Shown: positions 1 through 8,210 of the stretch, in pieces
Numbering within the stretch: the first letter of the stretch is position 1
Layout of the letters: every line of letters starts with the position of its first letter
DNA from: Gemmatimonadota bacterium
GTDB taxonomy: Bacteria; Orphanbacterota; Orphanbacteria; Orphanbacterales; Orphanbacteraceae
NCBI GenBank assembly: GCA_020061515.1
Contig: JAGUYC010000218.1
Span: 1-47,361 of the forward strand
Direction: 5' to 3'
Length of the DNA: 47,361 nucleotides
Made by a program: the position numbers and the translations under genes
The notes under the pieces: model-generated
What the model saw: only the letters and a program-made list of their open reading frames with translations
Told to the model about the DNA's origin: nothing
The model's database searches: none

Positions 1-1
1 C

Positions 2-883
2 AATCGGTTCGCCGACACGGGCGCGGCCGGGGTCGCCCTTCCCGCCGGCCAGGCGATCCGCATCGCGATCTGGGCGGGGAGCCCGCTTGCGCGGGTCACC
101 TCGTTCACGACTCCGGCGCTTCCGGATGGAGCGGAGCTCTTCGTGATCGCCACCGGTCTCTTGGCCGATCTGCCGCGCGAGGAGACCGGATTCAGCCTGC
201 TCGCGATCGGACCGAGCGGCGCCATCGGCTTCATTCGCCAGGACCCGACGATCTTCGCCTTGCACGGCTCGCCGGACGCCCCGGCGGTCGACGTCTACGC
301 GGGCGGCGCTCCTCTCATCGACGACCTCTCCTTCGGGGACCTCTCCGGAGCGGTCCAGGTCCCGCCGGGAAGCTACAACCTCGAGTTCCGCGTCGCATCG
401 AGCGGCCAGACGGCCGCCACGCTTGCCACTCCGGCCCTCGAGGCGGGGGAGCGGTATCTCGCGGTGGCGACCGGGTTCGCGGGCCAGGGGAGCCTCACGC
501 TTCTTCCGGCGCGCGACGACCTCCTGGAGACCGCGGGGGGAGCCCACGTGGCGGTCGTTCACGCCTCGCCGGATGCGCCGGCCGTCGATGTCGGGGTCGT
601 TTCCGGATCGCAGTTCACGCCGATCGCCGACTTCACGAACCTCGCGTACGGCGATGTCTCTTCGGCGCAGGGGACGTCGGTCCCGGCGGCGTCGCTCACG
701 CTCGGCGTGGCCGCGACCGGGCAGCCCTCTCCGGTCGCCACGTTCGATGTGACGACCTCCGCCGGCCTTCGAGCGTTCGCGGTCGCGGCCGGATCGCTCG
801 CGGGGTCCGGGGAGTCCTTCCGCCTCGTTCTCGTCGTCACGAGCGTCTTCCCCTGGACGAGCGCGGAGATCCTACCGAACTAA
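2..883 (+). CDS. DUF4397 domain-containing protein with tandem repeats (5'-truncated by window edge)
   Basis: Frame stays open from base 2 (NRFADTGAAGVALPAGQAIRIAIWAG...) through the listed ORF 143-883. Two repeats with 'HGSPDAPAVDVYAGG' and 'VHASPDAPAVDVGVV' typical of DUF4397. Confidence 0.85.
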   Translation, partial: NRFADTGAAGVALPAGQAIRIAIWAGSPLARVTSFTTPALPDGAELFVIATGLLADLPREETGFSLLAIGPSGAIGFIRQDPTIFALHGSPDAPAVDVYAGGAPLIDDLSFGDLSGAVQVPPGSYNLEFRVASSGQTAATLATPALEAGERYLAVATGFAGQGSLTLLPARDDLLETAGGAHVAVVHASPDAPAVDVGVVSGSQFTPIADFTNLAYGDVSSAQGTSVPAASLTLGVAATGQPSPVATFDVTTSAGLRAFAVAAGSLAGSGESFRLVLVVTSVFPWTSAEILPN

Positions 884-971
884 ATCTTCATGGACCCATC
901 AATGAACGCGGGGCGGCGTCCCCTGGGGCGCCGGCCCGTCTCGTCAAGAAGAAGCGAACGTCCCTTGATCG

Positions 972-1619
972 TTACTTCTGGTCCGCCGCCGCGTACTTGA
1001 CGCTGCATCCGTACGGCTTCGTTTCGCGCACCGAGATCGTTCGGTTCCCCATGCATTGCTCGAGGGCGACCCGGACATAGTTGATCGAACCGAGGGTGGC
1101 TACGCTCGGATCGTCGTCCAGGGCGCCCCGATAGATCAGCGTGCCGTCCAGACAGATCACGAACACATGGGGCGACGTCTTCGCCTTGTAGAGCCGCCCC
1201 ACCTCGCCGGATTCGTCGATGAGGATCGGATACGGAATCGCGAACTCCTCCTTCGCGCGGCGGTTCTTCTCGAGACCGTGCCCCTGCATGCCCGGCGCGC
1301 TCGAGTTGATCGCGAAGAAGAAGACCTGGTCCTTCATCGCGTCGTACAGATCGTTCATCGTCTTGTTCGCCTGATGGTGCTTCTTGATGAACGGACATTC
1401 CGGATTGAACCACTCGAGCACGATCATCCTCTTGCCGATGGAATCGCCCAGGCGATGCTCGACGCCGTCCGTATCCTTCAGCGCGAAATCGGGCACTCGC
1501 GCCCCGATCGCGATCGTCGACGGTGGTTCCTTCGCTTCTTTTTCTTTCGGCGAGCATGCGAGGATCAAAGCCGCCGCGAGCGCGAGCAATCCCGAGCGAG
1601 GCCATCTCCAGCGAAACAT
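972..1619 (-). CDS. Redoxin/thioredoxin-fold lipoprotein (AhpC/TSA-like)
   Basis: 215 aa; lipobox-like ALILACS near N-terminus; 'GARVPDFALKDTDG...VLEWFNPECPFIKKHH' is the CPFxKKH type redoxin motif. Confidence 0.85.
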   Translation of the reverse strand: MFRWRWPRSGLLALAAALILACSPKEKEAKEPPSTIAIGARVPDFALKDTDGVEHRLGDSIGKRMIVLEWFNPECPFIKKHHQANKTMNDLYDAMKDQVFFFAINSSAPGMQGHGLEKNRRAKEEFAIPYPILIDESGEVGRLYKAKTSPHVFVICLDGTLIYRGALDDDPSVATLGSINYVRVALEQCMGNRTISVRETKPYGCSVKYAAADQK

Positions 1620-1638
1620 GGAAGGCGTCTCCTTTGCG

Positions 1639-2490
1639 TCAATCCGAAGCCCAGTCTTCCGTGAGCGCGGAGTTCACTTCATAGAACGCCGCAGGGCCTC
1701 GAGCGTTGTTGCGAATCTCGATGACACCGCTTGCGGGACCGACTCCGCTCTCCGTTCGGCGAAAACGGAGCGCGAGCAGCCCTCGATCGGAAACAGCATC
1801 CGCGATCGGATCGGCGAGCTCGCCGCAATCCGCCGCGGGAAAGAACACCACCCGGTCGTCCTCCCCGGCACGCACGACGAACCGATCGTCCTCCCAGCGC
1901 GCGCGCACTCCGGGAAGCGTGTCCGGGAGCGGAACGGGAATCGAGGGCCGCGTCCGGCGGAAGAGACCCGCTTCCGAGGAGAGCGAAGCCTGCTCCCCTG
2001 CTCTCGACACGGGGAGAACGAGCGCGGCGGTATCCGTTCCGGCGACGCACGCCTCGCGACAGGCGACCCATCTCGCCGTGCAGCGGAACTCCGCGAGATC
2101 ACCGAAGGAGAAATCCTCGCGAACCCGGAACGGAACGATCACGAGAGCATCCTCGCGGTACACGTGATCGAGAATCCCCCCCGGAGAGACGAGGCGTTCG
2201 GGAGCGGGCCAGAGCGTCTCCCCCGCCTCGCATCCGTCCGGCCCATCCACTCGGATCTCGAGCGGGGCGCCCGAGTCGCTCCTTCCCCTCCAGTACACGT
2301 GCCAACCCTCCGCCAGGTCGACGACGACCCCGAGGTGAAGCGCCCCCCCGGGAACGACCGACGTCTCTTCCGCGACCAGGCGGACCCGGACGGGCGTCTC
2401 CTCGCCGTCGCGGACCGCTTCCCGACAAGAAGAAAAGGCGAGAACCGCGGCGACGAAAACGGCGCGGAGCATGTGGAACCGGACACTCAT
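1639..2490 (-). CDS. DsbD N-terminal (alpha) domain-like periplasmic protein
   Basis: 283 aa; 'LAEGWHVYWRGRSDSGAPLEIRV...FRCTARWVACREACVAGTDTAALVLPV' matches the DsbD alpha-domain pattern. No TM domain or C-terminal thioredoxin domain in this ORF. Confidence 0.75.
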   Translation of the reverse strand: MSVRFHMLRAVFVAAVLAFSSCREAVRDGEETPVRVRLVAEETSVVPGGALHLGVVVDLAEGWHVYWRGRSDSGAPLEIRVDGPDGCEAGETLWPAPERLVSPGGILDHVYREDALVIVPFRVREDFSFGDLAEFRCTARWVACREACVAGTDTAALVLPVSRAGEQASLSSEAGLFRRTRPSIPVPLPDTLPGVRARWEDDRFVVRAGEDDRVVFFPAADCGELADPIADAVSDRGLLALRFRRTESGVGPASGVIEIRNNARGPAAFYEVNSALTEDWASD

Positions 2491-2741
2491 GGGAACCCCC
2501 CGCTTCCGCTATTGTATTCGATTCTTGAAACTCGTACCACCGAACCGTGCGACGGTCTCGGCGGGCGCGAAATCGACGCCTCCCGGGCGAACCTCGTTAA
2601 GACGGAAGATGCGCGGGCGAGGGCTTCCGAAAGGGAAGGCTCCGCAACCTGCATATCGACAATAAGTTATGTTCGGCATTCGCCGGGAAGAGCGAGGATC
2701 GATTGCGCCGCGACGGTTCGTGCGGTAGATTCGGGAAGCGC

Positions 2742-2762
2742 GGGAGGCCGGATCGGCCTCCC
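2742..2762 (+). promoter_or_regulatory. Perfect hairpin in 5' leader just upstream of the OmpA-family gene RBS
   Basis: GGGAGGCCG-gat-CGGCCTCCC, 9-bp stem with 3-nt loop, followed by AAGGAGG and ATG at 2788. Confidence 0.45.
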
Positions 2763-2787
2763 CGTCCCCAACGAAGGAGGTTGAACC

Positions 2788-3456
2788 ATGAAGCAAATGA
2801 TCGTCGTTCTTCTGGCGGGAAGCCTGATCGTGGGCGCCTTCGGCTGCACGATGTCGAGAGCACAGAAAGGCGCCGCGCTCGGCGGCACGACCGGCGCGGT
2901 GATCGGCGGGATCATCGGCAAGAGGGCCGGAAACACGGCGGCCGGCGCGATCGTGGGCGCCGCGGTCGGCGGCACGACCGGCGCCATCATCGGCAAGTAC
3001 ATGGACGAGCAGGCGGCCGAGATGGAGAAAGACCTCGACGGCGTCAACGTCGAGCGGGTCGGCGAGGGAATCCTCCTCACCTTCGAATCGGGTATTCTTT
3101 TCGACGTCAACAAAGCGGATCTCCGGCCGCTGGCGCAAGAGAATCTGAAGAAGATGGCGGGGATCCTGAACGAGTATAAGGACACGAACATCCGGATCGA
3201 GGGACACACGGACTCGGACGGAAGCGAGGAACACAACCAGAAGCTCTCCGAGCGGCGTGCGCAGTCGGTGGCGAACTACCTGACGGAGCTCGGCGTCGCG
3301 CGTTCCCGGATGACGATCGTCGGCTTCGGCGAGATGCGTCCCGTGTACGACAACTCGACCCCCGAGGGGAAGCAGGCGAACCGCCGCGTCGAGGTCGCGA
3401 TCACCGCGAACGAGGAGCTGAAGCAGAGCGCCGCGTCGGAAGCCGGAAAGAGCTGA
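2788..3456 (+). CDS. OmpA-family peptidoglycan-associated lipoprotein with glycine-zipper region
   Basis: 222 aa; lipobox GAFGC; GGTTGAVIGGIIGKRAG repeats; C-terminal 'LTFESGILFDVNKADLRP...IEGHTDSDGSEEHNQKLSERRAQSVANYL' OmpA motif; AAGGAGG RBS. Confidence 0.95.
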   Translation: MKQMIVVLLAGSLIVGAFGCTMSRAQKGAALGGTTGAVIGGIIGKRAGNTAAGAIVGAAVGGTTGAIIGKYMDEQAAEMEKDLDGVNVERVGEGILLTFESGILFDVNKADLRPLAQENLKKMAGILNEYKDTNIRIEGHTDSDGSEEHNQKLSERRAQSVANYLTELGVARSRMTIVGFGEMRPVYDNSTPEGKQANRRVEVAITANEELKQSAASEAGKS

Positions 3457-3497
3457 TCTCCGCGCCGCTGCGGCGATCGACAACGCATGTCTTCTCT

Positions 3498-3530
3498 CGG
3501 CCCGCCGCGCGGATCGCCGGCGGGCCGTTT
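3498..3530 (+). terminator. Terminator- or attenuator-like hairpin between ompA-like and pullulanase genes
   Basis: CGGCCCGCCG-N10-CGGCGGGCCG perfect 10-bp stem followed by only TTT. Confidence 0.45.
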
Positions 3531-3560
3531 GGCTCCGAACCATAGAAAGGACCCGATGCC

Positions 3561-6500
3561 GTGTGTCGTTCCCCCATCCTCCAGGCGGTTCTTCTCGTGA
3601 CCGCGCTCTTCGGCGCCGCACGCGCGGAAGAAGCGACGTTCCGCTACGTTCCGTTCGATGGAGAGCAAGTGACGAGCGTCTCCTTGAGAGGTTCGATGAA
3701 CAACTGGGGGGAGACCCCCCTCGCCCGCGAGACGGACGGAACCTGGTCCGTCGCGATTGATCTCGCGCCCGGAGAACACACGTATAAGTATTTCATCAAC
3801 GGTCAATGGCCGAAGAACATGGAGACGGATCACGACGGAGAGCCGATCGACCCGGAAGCGGCAAGCTACGTCGACGACGGCTACGGGGGGCAGAACGCCG
3901 TGCGAATCGTCGGGCGCGTCCCGGCGCCGAAGGCGCGCGCGCTTCCGCCCGCGCCGTCTCTTGAAGAGGGGAAAGCGCGAATCCGCTACCACCGCCCGGA
4001 CCGATCGTACGGCGGATGGGGTCTTCACGTCTGGGAGGACGCAAAGGAGAGCGTGACCTGGGACTCCCCTCTCCCCCCGACCGGCGAGGATTCGTTCGGG
4101 CTCTACTGGGATGTTCGTCTTCAGCCGGGCGCCGCGAAGGTCGGCTTCATCGTCCACAAGGGAGATCAGAAGGACCCGGGCCACGACATGTTCCTCGTTT
4201 TGGCCGATCACGGGCGCGAGGCTTGGCTCGTCTCCGGAAACTCCGTCCTCCACGCGACCCCGCCGGATGTCGCCGGCCTCGCCTTCGGCGATCTCGGAAG
4301 ATCCCAGGCACACTGGGTCTCGGCCCGCGCGATCTTGTGGAAGGGATCCGGCAAGAGCGGCGAGAGCCACCGTCTTCACTATGCGGCGGACGGGAAGCTC
4401 GATGTGACCGCAGAGGGAATTCTCGGCGGCGAGTCGATCGCGCTCGTTCCCGATCCGGACGATCTCGCGCCCGAGATCCGCGAGCGCTTCCCGCATCTCG
4501 GGAGGCGCGGAGGGCTTCGGATCGCGGATGCGGACCTTCCAAAGGTTCCGGAGATCCTGAAGTGTCGCGTTGCGGTTTCGGCTTTCGGGCCGGACGGAAA
4601 GCTCCGCGACGCGACCGGCATCCAGATCCCCGGAGTGCTCGACGATCTCTTCCGCACCGACCGCCCCCTCGGCGTGATCTGGGAGAACGGAAGCCCGTCG
4701 CTCGCGCTCTGGGCTCCGACCGCGCGCTCCGTGACGCTTCATCTGTACCCCTCGCCGCGCGGATCCGACGGAGAACGGACGATCCCGATGACGGCCGAGG
4801 AGGGCGTGTGGACCGCGGCCGGCGCGCCCGATTGGAAGGGTCTTTACTATTTATATGAAGTCGAAGTCTACGCGCCCGCGACGGGGAGAATCGAGCGCAA
4901 TCTCGTCACCGATCCGTATTCGCGGAGCCTCTCGATGAACAGCACGCGCTCGCAGATCGTGGACATGAACGACCCCGCGCTCATGCCCGAAGGATGGAAG
5001 GATCTCGCGAAGCCGACGCTCGCGGGCCCCGCAGAGATCGTTCTCTACGAGCTCCACGTGCGGGACTTCAGCGCGAGCGATCCGGCGGTCCCCGAAGAAC
5101 GCCGCGGGACGTTCCTCGCGTTCGCGGACGAATCGAACGGGACGAGGCATCTCCGCCTCCTCGCCGAAGCGGGCGTGACGCACGTCCATCTTCTCCCCGT
5201 CTTCGACATCGCGACGATCAACGAAAACAAGAGCGAGTGGAAGAGTCCGGGCGACCTTTTTGTGTTTCCGCCGGATTCGGAGAAGCAGCAGGAGGCGATC
5301 TCCTCGATCAAGGACGCGGACGGTTACAACTGGGGTTACGATCCGCTTCATTTCGGCGTTCCCGAGGGGAGCTACTCGACCGATCCGGACGGGCCTGCCC
5401 GCATCCTCGAGTTCCGCCGCATGGTGCAAGGCCTCGCGGGAATAGGACTCCGCGTCGTAATGGACGTCGTCTACAACCACACGCACGCGAGCGGACAGGA
5501 CCCGCGCTCCGTCTTCGACCGGATCGTGCCCGGCTACTACCACCGGCTGAACGCGGACGGGCGCGTCGAGACGAGCACCTGCTGCGCGAACACCGCGAGC
5601 GAGCATTCCATGATGGAGCGCTTCCTGATCGACGACCTCGTCCACTGGGCGACGAACTACCAGGTGGACGGGTTCCGTTTTGACCTCATGGGCCATCACA
5701 TGAGAAGCAACATCGTGAAGGCGAAAGAGCGCCTCGCGTCGCTCACGCCGGAGAAGGATGGCGTGGACGGATCGAAGATCTACCTCTACGGCGAGGGATG
5801 GAACTTCGGCGAGGTCGCGGACGGAAAGCGAGGCGTGAACGCGACGCAGATGAACATGCACGGGACAGGCGTCGGAACGTTCAACGACCGAATGCGCGAC
5901 GCGATCCGCGGGGGGAGTCCGTTCGGGGACGCGCGCGACCAAGGCTTCGCCACCGGACTCTTCCTCGATCCGAACGGATGGAGCGGCTCGGGGCCGGCCG
6001 AGCGGGAGCGGCTTCTCGACGCGGCGGATCGAATCCGGATCGGGCTCGCGGGGAATCTGAGAGACTATCGGTTCGCCGCGCACGACGGGCGCGAGACAAG
6101 AGGCGGCGACTACGCGTCCGTCGGGTACGCGAAGGACCCGATCGAGACGATCAATTACGTCTCGGCGCACGACAACCAAACCCTCTTCGACAAGATCGTC
6201 ACGGCCGCTCCGCCGGGCGCGGCCGGCGGCGATCGCCTCTGCATGCGGAATCTCGCGATCGATCTCGTCGCGCTCGGGCAGGGGATCCCCTTCTTCCACG
6301 CGGGAGTCGAGATCCTTCGCTCAAAATCGTTCGACAACGACAGCTACAACTCGGGGGATTGGTTCAACCGTTTGGATTTCACATATGAGACGAACAACTT
6401 CGGCGCGGGTCTTCCGCCCGCGGAGAAAAACCGCGACCGCTGGAGCCTCATGCGGCCTCTTCTCGGGCGCGCGGATCTTCGGCCGAGCCGAGAGGATATC

Positions 6501-6890
6501 GTCGCCGCCTTCGAGCATTTCCAAAGGACGCTTCGCATTCGAAAAAGCTCGCCGCTCTTTCGCCTCCGTACGGGGGAGGAAGTCGTCGAGAGGGTCCGCT
6601 TCCACAACACCGGGAATCGGCAGACTCCTGGACTCGTGGTGATGAGTCTCTCGGATACGGCGCCGGGGAAGACGATCGATCCCGCCTACCGGAGAATCGT
6701 CGTCCTCTTCAACGCCTCGAAGGAGAAGGAGAAACACGCGAACGCGGAATGGAAGGGCGCTTCGTTCGCTCTCCACCCCGTGCTGGCGGAATCGCCGGAT
6801 CCGGCGGAGCGAGCCTCTTCGTTCGACGCGGGGACCGGGGAGTTCACGGTCGCGCCGCGGACGGCCGCCGTCTTCGTCGAGAAGAGGTAG
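3561..6890 (+). CDS. pulA: Secreted pullulanase-type alpha-1,6-glucosidase (GH13) with N-terminal glycogen-binding and CBM41-like domains
   Basis: 1109 aa, GTG start, signal peptide; AMPK1-CBM-like 'VSLRGSMNNWGETPLARETDGTWSVAIDLAPGEHTYKYFING'; PUD/CBM41-like 'IRYHRPDRSYGGWGLHVWEDA'; GH13 regions 'VVMDVVYNHTH', 'GFRFDLMGHH', 'YLYGEGW', 'NYVSAHDN'. Confidence 0.93.
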   Translation: MCRSPILQAVLLVTALFGAARAEEATFRYVPFDGEQVTSVSLRGSMNNWGETPLARETDGTWSVAIDLAPGEHTYKYFINGQWPKNMETDHDGEPIDPEAASYVDDGYGGQNAVRIVGRVPAPKARALPPAPSLEEGKARIRYHRPDRSYGGWGLHVWEDAKESVTWDSPLPPTGEDSFGLYWDVRLQPGAAKVGFIVHKGDQKDPGHDMFLVLADHGREAWLVSGNSVLHATPPDVAGLAFGDLGRSQAHWVSARAILWKGSGKSGESHRLHYAADGKLDVTAEGILGGESIALVPDPDDLAPEIRERFPHLGRRGGLRIADADLPKVPEILKCRVAVSAFGPDGKLRDATGIQIPGVLDDLFRTDRPLGVIWENGSPSLALWAPTARSVTLHLYPSPRGSDGERTIPMTAEEGVWTAAGAPDWKGLYYLYEVEVYAPATGRIERNLVTDPYSRSLSMNSTRSQIVDMNDPALMPEGWKDLAKPTLAGPAEIVLYELHVRDFSASDPAVPEERRGTFLAFADESNGTRHLRLLAEAGVTHVHLLPVFDIATINENKSEWKSPGDLFVFPPDSEKQQEAISSIKDADGYNWGYDPLHFGVPEGSYSTDPDGPARILEFRRMVQGLAGIGLRVVMDVVYNHTHASGQDPRSVFDRIVPGYYHRLNADGRVETSTCCANTASEHSMMERFLIDDLVHWATNYQVDGFRFDLMGHHMRSNIVKAKERLASLTPEKDGVDGSKIYLYGEGWNFGEVADGKRGVNATQMNMHGTGVGTFNDRMRDAIRGGSPFGDARDQGFATGLFLDPNGWSGSGPAERERLLDAADRIRIGLAGNLRDYRFAAHDGRETRGGDYASVGYAKDPIETINYVSAHDNQTLFDKIVTAAPPGAAGGDRLCMRNLAIDLVALGQGIPFFHAGVEILRSKSFDNDSYNSGDWFNRLDFTYETNNFGAGLPPAEKNRDRWSLMRPLLGRADLRPSREDIVAAFEHFQRTLRIRKSSPLFRLRTGEEVVERVRFHNTGNRQTPGLVVMSLSDTAPGKTIDPAYRRIVVLFNASKEKEKHANAEWKGASFALHPVLAESPDPAERASSFDAGTGEFTVAPRTAAVFVEKR

Positions 6891-6956
6891 CCGCGGAGGC
6901 GGAGCTGGGGCGCGCGCCGTCGAGGAGATCGTCGGCTCGCGTCCCCGCCTCCGCCG

Positions 6957-8000
6957 TCATCTCTCACTGCGCCACGACTTGCCCAGCACCTCCGCCTCGG
7001 CCCAATCCGCGCCGCCGATCTCTTGAAGAGTGAACAGACCGTCAACCTCCGGGAATCTCGGGCTCGCGGCGTTCCGCGCGGCATCGATGCTCCGGAATCC
7101 ATGCTCCACGAGAATCTCCTGCGCCGTCTCGCTCCAGAAGAAAGCGACCAGCGAGTCGACGACTTCCTTCTGCTCCGCCGCGACGTTCCGGCCGATCTTG
7201 ACGACGACCGGCTCGCTGACGATCGTTCGCGAAGGGATCACCATTTCCTCGCGCGCGCGCTCCATAGAGAACCTACGCAAGATGTCCGCCTCGTAGGTGA
7301 CCATCGCGTCCCCCTCGCCCCCCTCGAACCGCGCGCGGAGAAGCCGAGCGGACGGCTCGACGGCCTCCGCGTTCCTCCAGACGCGCCGCAAGAGGTCCCC
7401 TGCCTTCTCCCGGTCGCCCGACACGCCAAGCTCGGATCCATAGACGGCGAGCAACGCCCACTCGCCCGCTCCCGAGGAGGCGGGATCGGCGAGCAACAAC
7501 CGGAGACCTTCCCGCGCGAGATCCTCGAATCCGAAAACTCCGAGCGGATTTCCCTCGCGCACGCGGATCGCCATCGGCGAGCGCGCGAAGACCCCCGCGT
7601 TCGGGGATGTTCGCCATGTGGGACCCGAAAGCGCGCCCCGCCGGACCAACCTCATCGCGTCGATCTCCGAGGAGAGGACGGCGATCTCGGCGGGAAACTT
7701 CGCGATGATCCGATCGGTGAGCGAGGCCGAGCCCGCGAAGGTCGTGATGAACTCCACGCGCTCTCCGGTTCTCCTGTTCCACGCTTCTTGAAACGCGGGA
7801 AGGATCCCCTCGGCCATCACCTCCTCGAGGGCGCTGAAGCAGTAGACGGTGACCGTGCGGGGCCCGATCTCCCGGCGGAGCCTCCCCCCCTGCCACACGA
7901 TGAAGAGAAGGAACACCACGACGAGAACCGCGAGCACGATCCGGCTCCCGGGAAATGTCCGACCGGCCCCATCTCCCTTCCCCGGTTTCTTCCACGACAT
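6957..8000 (-). CDS. Extracellular solute-binding protein (sulfate/thiosulfate-binding-like), membrane anchored
   Basis: Start assigned at MSWKKPGKGD (cat at 7998-8000); N-terminal TM 'IVLAVLVVVFLLFIVW'; 'VTVYCFSALEEVMAEGILPAFQEAWNRRTGERVEFITTFAGSASLTDRI' typical of the CysP/Sbp family. The longer ORF to 8201 runs into an inverted repeat. Confidence 0.8.
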   Translation of the reverse strand: MSWKKPGKGDGAGRTFPGSRIVLAVLVVVFLLFIVWQGGRLRREIGPRTVTVYCFSALEEVMAEGILPAFQEAWNRRTGERVEFITTFAGSASLTDRIIAKFPAEIAVLSSEIDAMRLVRRGALSGPTWRTSPNAGVFARSPMAIRVREGNPLGVFGFEDLAREGLRLLLADPASSGAGEWALLAVYGSELGVSGDREKAGDLLRRVWRNAEAVEPSARLLRARFEGGEGDAMVTYEADILRRFSMERAREEMVIPSRTIVSEPVVVKIGRNVAAEQKEVVDSLVAFFWSETAQEILVEHGFRSIDAARNAASPRFPEVDGLFTLQEIGGADWAEAEVLGKSWRSER

Positions 8001-8025
8001 GTTTTGTCCTCCCGGCAACCGCCTT

Positions 8026-8210
8026 CTAGCCTGGATGATGCACGCGTTTCCTACTCCGGCTGCGGATCGCGGCCTCAAGAGGCCTCCCTTCCGTCGCCGC
8101 TTCCTCATCGTCGTGCCGAGACTACGATTCCGGGAGCGTCTCGTCCAGGTCGGCCTCTCGGCACGCGCTCCGCGTCCTCGCGACGAAAACGCGTGCATCA
8201 TCCAGGCTAG
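8026..8210. repeat. Perfect 24-bp inverted repeat flanking 137 bp (REPIN/MITE-like)
   Basis: Left 8026-8049 CTAGCCTGGATGATGCACGCGTTT; right 8187-8210 AAACGCGTGCATCATCCAGGCTAG; exact reverse complements. Confidence 0.85.

Noticed and set aside
3276-4742. 488-codon minus-strand ORF
   Set aside because: Antisense to OmpA-like and pullulanase genes; shadow ORF.
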